Below, piece after piece: positions 6,777-10,827 of a DNA stretch of 10,827 nt. The translations under genes were made by a program, and so were the position numbers. Location: positions 1 through 10,827 of the forward strand of contig CAYGDE010000021.1 in NCBI GenBank assembly GCA_964348615.1. The letters run 5' to 3'. Every line of letters starts with the position of its first letter. Within the stretch, counting starts at the first letter, position 1. The DNA comes from DATIHT01 sp964348615 (GTDB taxonomy: Bacteria > Patescibacteriota > Microgenomatia > Curtissbacterales > GWA2-41-24). The notes under the pieces were generated by a model. The model was not told the DNA's origin. It made no database searches and worked only from the letters and a program-made list of their open reading frames with translations.

Positions 6777-7808
6777 TCACTGTAGCCATTTTTCATCCAC
6801 GGCAGCAACATAAGCTTTCAATCCATCTACTCCTTCAAAAACATAAATAGGCTGCAAAAAGTCGCCTGCATTGGCGCTTTCTACGTATCCCAAAGAAACC
6901 TTAAGAATTGTTATTTGCTTTAAATTTACATCTTTATTAAAAAAACCAAGGCCATTTTTTAAATCTTCAAATGCAAGATCAGCCCCGCGCAGCGGATAAG
7001 AGGCAAACTTTTGTTTCAAAATCGGGGCAGGATTTGCCTTTGCAAACACGACTTTTCGTCCCCAAACCAAAGCAGATATACCAGCCTCACCATCTTTATG
7101 CCAATAAACAGGCACTTTATCCAAATCTTGTCTTAAAAAATCTACCCGTACCAAATTGGCGCTGGCCAAAGAATTAACTTCAGAAAGTTTCGTTCCGTCT
7201 ATTCTCATCTTTTTTGTAACTATTTTATCTTCCGGATAGTCACTAAGACTAATCCCGTAATTTTCAAAAAAATCAAAAGCAGCATCCAAAGCACCTTTTT
7301 CGTCGTTTGGGTGGCTGGCAATAATTTCTTGGTTATTAATATAGTCCGACTCCATAGTAAAATTTCCGCTTATAGAATCGATGGTTAATTTTCTACTTGG
7401 GTCTTTTGTATCAACAAACTTGTAGACTCCAGTGGAAATTTCTTCTGGGGTGTTTTCGAATTCAATAGCACGTGCTCTTTGCAGCATTTTCTCTGTAGTT
7501 CCAAAAGAAGAAGCCTCATACCCCAGTGAAAAAACTTTCGCAGAATCACCCAAGTTTTCAAATCCGCCAGAAATTGTTTGGAGATCGTATAAAACACCAG
7601 CCTTTGCGCTAAAGCCATCTTTTAAATCGATTTTTGGTAATTTTCCAAAAGAAACAGTTGCAGGCAAAGGAGCAGGAGGGAATATAGCATTTTTGATGTT
7701 TTTAAAAATTCCCAAAAAAACCAAAAGCGCAACAACAAAAGAAATTCCCAAGATTATCCAGATAAAAGCTTTCTTAGAAAAAAATGCGGCGTCTGTTAAA
7801 GAGGACAT
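6777..7808 (-). CDS. Unrecognised signal-anchored extracytoplasmic protein
   Basis: A 343-residue protein I cannot place in a named family. A short, slightly charged N-terminus is followed by one clear membrane helix at about 14-34 (AFIWIILGISFVVALLVFLG). The rest is hydrophilic with no cysteine, suggesting a single-pass protein with its bulk outside the cell. The body looks alpha/beta. The C-terminal part contains ITILKVSLGYVESANAG and LQPIYVFEG (about 302-329), a tyrosine/aromatic strand pattern loosely like the extracytoplasmic domains of YycH/YycI-type regulators, but this is only an impression. The ATG sits 14 bp from the gltX ATG, and its own extended -10 (TGC-TAAAAT) lies in that gap. 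It is convergent with the carboxypeptidase gene, 5 bases apart. A cell-envelope role is an inference. Confidence 0.85.
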   Translation of the reverse strand: MSSLTDAAFFSKKAFIWIILGISFVVALLVFLGIFKNIKNAIFPPAPLPATVSFGKLPKIDLKDGFSAKAGVLYDLQTISGGFENLGDSAKVFSLGYEASSFGTTEKMLQRARAIEFENTPEEISTGVYKFVDTKDPSRKLTIDSISGNFTMESDYINNQEIIASHPNDEKGALDAAFDFFENYGISLSDYPEDKIVTKKMRIDGTKLSEVNSLASANLVRVDFLRQDLDKVPVYWHKDGEAGISALVWGRKVVFAKANPAPILKQKFASYPLRGADLAFEDLKNGLGFFNKDVNLKQITILKVSLGYVESANAGDFLQPIYVFEGVDGLKAYVAAVDEKWLQ

Positions 7809-7816
7809 GATACAAT
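7808..7816 (+). promoter_or_regulatory. Extended -10 promoter of gltX, leaderless
   Basis: TGA-TACAAT, then six bases (TTTAGC), then the gltX ATG at 7823. Its first T is the complement of the first base of the opposing start codon. There is no Shine-Dalgarno; transcription should begin at the start codon. Confidence 0.65.
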
Positions 7817-7823
7817 TTTAGCA
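7815..7823 (-). promoter_or_regulatory. Extended -10 promoter of the membrane-protein gene
   Basis: Minus-strand TGC-TAAAAT, then six bases (TGTATC), then the ATG at 7808. The T of the extended TG is the complement of the first base of the gltX start codon. The box overlaps the gltX -10 box by two bases, so polymerase could not occupy both at once. A leaderless transcript is predicted. Confidence 0.6.
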
Positions 7824-9115
7824 TGGAAAATGTCCGAGTTAGAATAGCCCCTTCGCCCACAGGCGTACCTCATATTGGCAACACCAGAACCGTACTTTTT
7901 AACTGGCTTTTTGCCAAGCAGAAAAAAGGCAAATTTATAGTAAGAGTCGAAGACACAGATCAACAAAGATTGGTGCCCGGTGCTTTGGAAAAAATCTTAG
8001 AAATCTTAGAATTTCTTGGCCTTTCATGGGATGAAGGCCCAAAAGTCGGCGGCAAGCTTGGCCCATACATTCAATCCGAAAGGAAAGAACTCTATCAAAA
8101 ATATACAGAGGAATTGGTTCAAAAAAAGCTGGCCTACAATGATGAAGGGGCAATTCGGTTTAAAGTTGAAAAAGGAAAAAACTTGGCCTGGAACGATTTA
8201 GTACATGGCGAGATCTCCTTTAACTCGGATGTTATAGAGGATTTCGTGATTCTAAAATCCGATGGTTTTCCAACCTATCATCTTGCAGTTGTTGTAGATG
8301 ACCATTTAATGGAAATTTCAGATGTACTGCGAGGAGACGAGTGGATATCGTCTACCCCCAAACACTTAATGTTATATGAAGCTTTCGGTTGGAAGCCACC
8401 CAACTTTGGCCACCTTCCGGTAATTGTTGGCCCGGACAAACAAAAACTTTCCAAGCGTCATGGAGCAATGTCAATTTTAGATTATCGCGACCAAGGTTAT
8501 TTACCCCAAGCCCTTATAAACTTTATGGTACTTTTAGGCTGGTCTGCACCCGCAGAAGTAGTAAGAGGAAAATTAGGAGAAAAAGAAAAAGAACTATTTT
8601 CCCCAGAAGAACTAATCAAGATTTTTTCCATCGATCGTATTAATACCACAAGCCCAGTTTTCAACCTAGAAAAGTTAAATTGGTTCAACAAAAAATATAT
8701 TCAAAATTTAAAAGTAGAAGAACTAACTCAAAAAGTACAAAGTTTCACCAAATCCAAAATCGAAAACCAAAAATTAGCAAAAATCGTCAACCTTGTTCGT
8801 GACCATATGACGACTCTTGCTGATTTTGAAAAATACGCCCAGATTTTTTTTGAAAAAGGCGACCAAAACCCTCCAGAAAAAGAAAAAATCGAAAATGCCA
8901 AAGAAGCAATCAAATCTGTAGAAAAGTGGAATGAAGAATCGATAGTCCAAACACTTGAAAAATGGTCACAAGCCCACAATTTGCAAGGGGGAGAATTTAA
9001 AAATACACTACGCCTTTCCGTTTTTGCAGGTAATACTCCTCCCATATATCAAAGCCTGGCCGCACTTGAAAAAGAAGAGGTTTTAAAAAGGCTTGATGAT
9101 GCTCTTAATCAATAA
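7823..9115 (+). CDS. gltX: Glutamyl-tRNA synthetase, compact form
   Basis: Class I synthetase charging tRNA(Glu), and perhaps tRNA(Gln) if the cell uses the amidotransferase route (not visible here). It starts canonically with VRIAPSPTGVPHIGN (5-20; HIGH-type motif at 17-20), then RVEDTDQQR (41-49), LRGDEWISSTPKH (169-181) and the KMSKS-type motif KLSKRHG (208-214). At 430 residues it is shorter than the usual 465-500. KKLAY (101-105) is joined almost directly to IRFKV (111-115), so the segment of about 40 residues that normally lies there, with zinc-binding cysteines in some bacteria, is gone. The helical anticodon-binding region (about 300-430) is also compact. The ATG is supported by family alignment and by the TGN-TACAAT box six bases upstream. 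Its TAA overlaps the cysS start by one base (TAATG), forming an operon. Confidence 0.95.
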   Translation: MENVRVRIAPSPTGVPHIGNTRTVLFNWLFAKQKKGKFIVRVEDTDQQRLVPGALEKILEILEFLGLSWDEGPKVGGKLGPYIQSERKELYQKYTEELVQKKLAYNDEGAIRFKVEKGKNLAWNDLVHGEISFNSDVIEDFVILKSDGFPTYHLAVVVDDHLMEISDVLRGDEWISSTPKHLMLYEAFGWKPPNFGHLPVIVGPDKQKLSKRHGAMSILDYRDQGYLPQALINFMVLLGWSAPAEVVRGKLGEKEKELFSPEELIKIFSIDRINTTSPVFNLEKLNWFNKKYIQNLKVEELTQKVQSFTKSKIENQKLAKIVNLVRDHMTTLADFEKYAQIFFEKGDQNPPEKEKIENAKEAIKSVEKWNEESIVQTLEKWSQAHNLQGGEFKNTLRLSVFAGNTPPIYQSLAALEKEEVLKRLDDALNQ

Positions 9116-10263
9116 TGCAAATTTACAATACATACTCCCGCAAGTATGAGCCACTTAACCTTGGTCAAAAAATAGGAATTTACGTTTGCGGAATAACTCC
9201 ATACGACACGACCCATCTGGGACACGCTTTTACTTTTTTAGCCTATGACGTTCTGATTAGATACTTAAGATTTGCAGGTGCAAAAGTAACCTATGTCCAA
9301 AATGTGACAGACATCGACGATCCGCTTTTTGAAAAAGCCAGGCAATTAAATATCAATTGGAAGAAACTGGGAGACAAAGAAACAAATTCACATTTGGCAA
9401 ATATGGATTTGTTACATGCGCTGCGTCCAGACCATTTTGTTAAAGTCACCGATCATATCCAAGAGATAATCAAAGTCGCCAGTGCACTAGTTGAAAAAGA
9501 TTTGGCCTATGTCAAAAAAAGCGCTGTATATTTTGAAGTTAAAAAATACAAAAAATTCGGCCACCTTTCAAAACTAAAGTATATTCGAATGTTAAAACTG
9601 GCAAACGAAAGAGGCAATTTTCCAAATGACCCTGAAAAAAAAGATCCTCTGGATTTTGTACTTTGGCAAACATCCAAACCAGACGAACCCAAATGGGATT
9701 CTCCCTGGGGAATGGGAAGACCAGGATGGCATATAGAATGCTGTGCGATGAGTCTTAAATATCTCGGCCCAACAATAACAATCCATGGGGGAGGGGAAGA
9801 TTTAATATTTCCTCACCACGAAGCAGAAATGGCAATTGCACAAAATTATACTGGTAAAAAATTTGTTAAAACTTGGATGCATACGGAAGCGGTTTATATG
9901 CACAAAGAAAAAATGAGTAAGTCGCTTGGCAATATTGTTTTAATTGGTGACCTTTTAAAAAAATATTCTCCGGAAGTTATCCGTTTTTATTTAATTTCAA
10001 ACCATTACAGAAAACGTCTAAATTACAATGAAAATGAACTAATCAGGGCTGTTGAAACTTATAAATTACTCACTCAGACATCAAACAAAGGAAAAGTCTT
10101 AAACTTTCGAAGCACAAAAAAACTAATGCCAACCTTTTTCGAAAAAATGGACGACGATTTAAACATACCCAAAGCCATTGAAGAAATTATAAAAATCGCA
10201 AATTCCAAAAATCCTCACAAAGCATCTATTGTAAAAACGTGCCTCACAATTTTAGGATTATAA
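9115..10263 (+). CDS. cysS: Cysteinyl-tRNA synthetase, short MshC-like type
   Basis: Class I enzyme of the CysRS/MshC family. CysRS charges tRNA(Cys); MshC joins cysteine to glucosaminyl-inositol in mycothiol synthesis. Zinc-site residues are C25 (YVCGITPYD), C209 (WHIECC) and H234 (IFPHHE). HLGH is at 34-37 and KMSKS at 266-270. The N-terminal signature GITPYDTTHLGHAFTFLAYD (26-45) and YVQNVTDIDDPLFEKA read like MshC rather than the usual GPTVYDYIHIGNAR of CysRS. At 382 residues it is MshC-sized; CysRS is about 460. A DALR-like stretch (FFEKMDDDLNIPKAIEE, 341-357) is present, but the C-terminal anticodon-binding domain is missing. I favour CysRS because it is coupled to gltX (TAATG) in a translation-gene setting and no mycothiol genes are seen. 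Its end overlaps the DUF167 gene by 6 bases. Confidence 0.85.
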   Translation: MQIYNTYSRKYEPLNLGQKIGIYVCGITPYDTTHLGHAFTFLAYDVLIRYLRFAGAKVTYVQNVTDIDDPLFEKARQLNINWKKLGDKETNSHLANMDLLHALRPDHFVKVTDHIQEIIKVASALVEKDLAYVKKSAVYFEVKKYKKFGHLSKLKYIRMLKLANERGNFPNDPEKKDPLDFVLWQTSKPDEPKWDSPWGMGRPGWHIECCAMSLKYLGPTITIHGGGEDLIFPHHEAEMAIAQNYTGKKFVKTWMHTEAVYMHKEKMSKSLGNIVLIGDLLKKYSPEVIRFYLISNHYRKRLNYNENELIRAVETYKLLTQTSNKGKVLNFRSTKKLMPTFFEKMDDDLNIPKAIEEIIKIANSKNPHKASIVKTCLTILGL

Positions 10264-10494
10264 AAATTCTGCATCATTTAAAATCTCAAAGTTCTTATTC
10301 TTTGATTTTTCGCCGGACAAAAGCACCACAGCGCTCTTTTTCACTTTAAAATATTCCGCAAGAGCTTCAACTATTGCTTTGTTTGCCCTACCTTCAAGGG
10401 GCGGTTGGTTAACATAGACATGGAGATTTTCAAAAAGGTCTTTTTCTATTCTTGGCCTTTTTGAATTAGGGTGAGCAATAACCAACACCTGCAT
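10258..10494 (-). CDS. DUF167/UPF0235 (YggU-like) protein
   Basis: A 78-residue protein of the widespread DUF167 (YggU) family, a small cytoplasmic alpha/beta fold whose biochemical role is not established. Family features are clear: an N-terminal strand ending in HPNSKRPRI (8-16), the conserved VNQPPLEGRANKAIVEALAEYF (28-49), VKKSAVVLLSGEKSKNKNFEI (51-71) with the Gly-x-x-Ser-x-x-Lys pattern, and normal length. The gene is tail-to-tail with cysS and overlaps its last codons by 6 bases. A perfect TATAAT ends 11 bases before the ATG, and there is no Shine-Dalgarno. It may also be read through from the upstream YdeI-family gene, about 60 bases away on the same strand. Confidence 0.92.
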   Translation of the reverse strand: MQVLVIAHPNSKRPRIEKDLFENLHVYVNQPPLEGRANKAIVEALAEYFKVKKSAVVLLSGEKSKNKNFEILNDAEFL

Positions 10495-10500
10495 AAGCTT
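10492..10500. repeat. 9-bp direct repeat CATAAGCTT, left copy
   Basis: CATAAGCTT spans the start codon and upstream bases of the DUF167 gene (AAGCTTATG on the minus strand). The identical nonamer recurs at 10813-10821 at the start of the YdeI-family gene, so the two copies bracket the GC-rich segment. Confidence 0.6.
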
Positions 10501-10505
10501 GAATT

Positions 10506-10511
10506 ATTATA
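10506..10511 (-). promoter_or_regulatory. -10 box upstream of the DUF167 gene
   Basis: A perfect TATAAT on the minus strand, 11 bases before the ATG at 10494, so the leader would be only about 4-5 bases. It lacks the TG extension seen in the other promoters, and no good -35 is visible. Confidence 0.5.
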
Positions 10512-10554
10512 ACGGATTATCCAAAGCGCCCTGGCGCAAGCTATTGCCCCAAGT

Positions 10555-10815
10555 TTATCGAAGAGTTGACGATTTCCGACGATGAGGGCAACCTGCCCAA
10601 CAACAAGGTCGGCGCTTTCCAACAATAAGCTCTGTGCGCGTCCTCTCAACGTGCTGCTGTCTGGTTTCCGACTTTTTAACGGAGGTCACCCAGCAGATCC
10701 ATTCATTGCGCGCAAGTGGCGTAATATCCTCCCATGCAGCTAGCGCCACTGGATCAGAAGCAAGAGCCTTTCGTAAATCCGTTGGCACTTTGTGCACCGC
10801 TTCTATTTTCGTCAT
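10555..10815 (-). CDS. YdeI/OmpD-associated (OmdA) family protein, small form
   Basis: An 86-residue protein matching the C-terminal module of the YdeI/OmpD-associated family (bacteriocin-protection-type OmdA domain). Seen here are VPTDLRKALASDPVALAAWE (10-29), LARNEWICWVTSVKKSETR (34-52) with the family's ETR motif, and the tail GKRRPCCWAGCPHR (66-79), typical of stand-alone members. The Cys-Cys-Trp...Cys-Pro-His cluster could bind metal, though this is not established. The biochemical function of the family is unclear. The gene is about 53% GC by hand count of three lines, against about 32-40% in the neighbours, and is bounded by a 9-bp direct repeat, so recent transfer is plausible. The start is supported by TAAAAT six bases upstream. 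Confidence 0.87.
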   Translation of the reverse strand: MTKIEAVHKVPTDLRKALASDPVALAAWEDITPLARNEWICWVTSVKKSETRQQHVERTRTELIVGKRRPCCWAGCPHRRKSSTLR

Positions 10816-10821
10816 AAGCTT
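10813..10821. repeat. 9-bp direct repeat CATAAGCTT, right copy
   Basis: Second copy of the nonamer described at 10492-10500. It covers the start codon and the six upstream bases of the YdeI-family gene. Confidence 0.6.
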
Positions 10822-10827
10822 ATTTTA
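10822..10827 (-). promoter_or_regulatory. -10 box of the YdeI-family gene, leaderless
   Basis: Minus-strand TAAAAT, then six bases (AAGCTT), then the ATG at 10815, the same spacing as the cca and gltX promoters. The window ends at the first base of the box, so an extended TG or a -35 cannot be checked. Confidence 0.5.

Noticed and set aside
10522..10542. GCGC-CAGG-GCGC hairpin after the YdeI-family gene as a terminator
   Set aside because: The core stem is only 4 bp and no T-run follows on the minus strand, so I could not support a terminator.

Overview
This 10.8 kb window is AT-rich, gene-dense bacterial chromosome using the standard code (TAA, TAG and TGA all serve as stops). Reduced aminoacyl-tRNA synthetases, near-zero intergenic space, a housekeeping gene content with no obvious transport or metabolic operons, and a repeat-bearing insertion inside a core enzyme all suggest a Candidate Phyla Radiation (Patescibacteria) genome, most likely of the Microgenomates type. 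That placement is inferred from gene style; no rRNA gene is present.

Layout, left to right. The last codons of secD are followed directly by secF (+; Sec translocation). cca (-; tRNA CCA addition) is convergent with secF and divergent from recJ (+; single-strand exonuclease). recJ meets a small unrecognised gene (-; 84 codons), which lies behind a structured leader with a terminator and antiterminator. aspS (+; GAD-less AspRS) overlaps a D-Ala-D-Ala carboxypeptidase gene. That gene is convergent with an unrecognised signal-anchored protein gene (-), which is divergent from gltX (+) across only 14 bp. gltX overlaps cysS (+; short, MshC-like CysRS). cysS is convergent with a DUF167/YggU gene (-), and last comes a GC-rich YdeI/OmdA-family gene (-) bounded by a 9-bp direct repeat.

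Two regulatory styles coexist. cca, recJ, gltX, the membrane-protein gene and the YdeI gene each have a TANAAT -10 box ending 6-7 bases before the start codon and no Shine-Dalgarno, so their mRNAs should be leaderless. In all four that can be read fully, the box is an extended TGN-TANAAT. Only the 84-codon gene has a long leader, an intrinsic terminator with a competing antiterminator, and a near-perfect Shine-Dalgarno. It is the best candidate here for an undescribed regulatory RNA system.

The window holds translation (CCA enzyme and three synthetases), protein export, DNA repair and cell-wall trimming. No stretch over 300 bases lacks a gene; the longest non-coding interval, about 236 bp at 4266-4501, holds the leader RNA. 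I see no tRNA, rRNA, CRISPR array, transposase or prophage gene.
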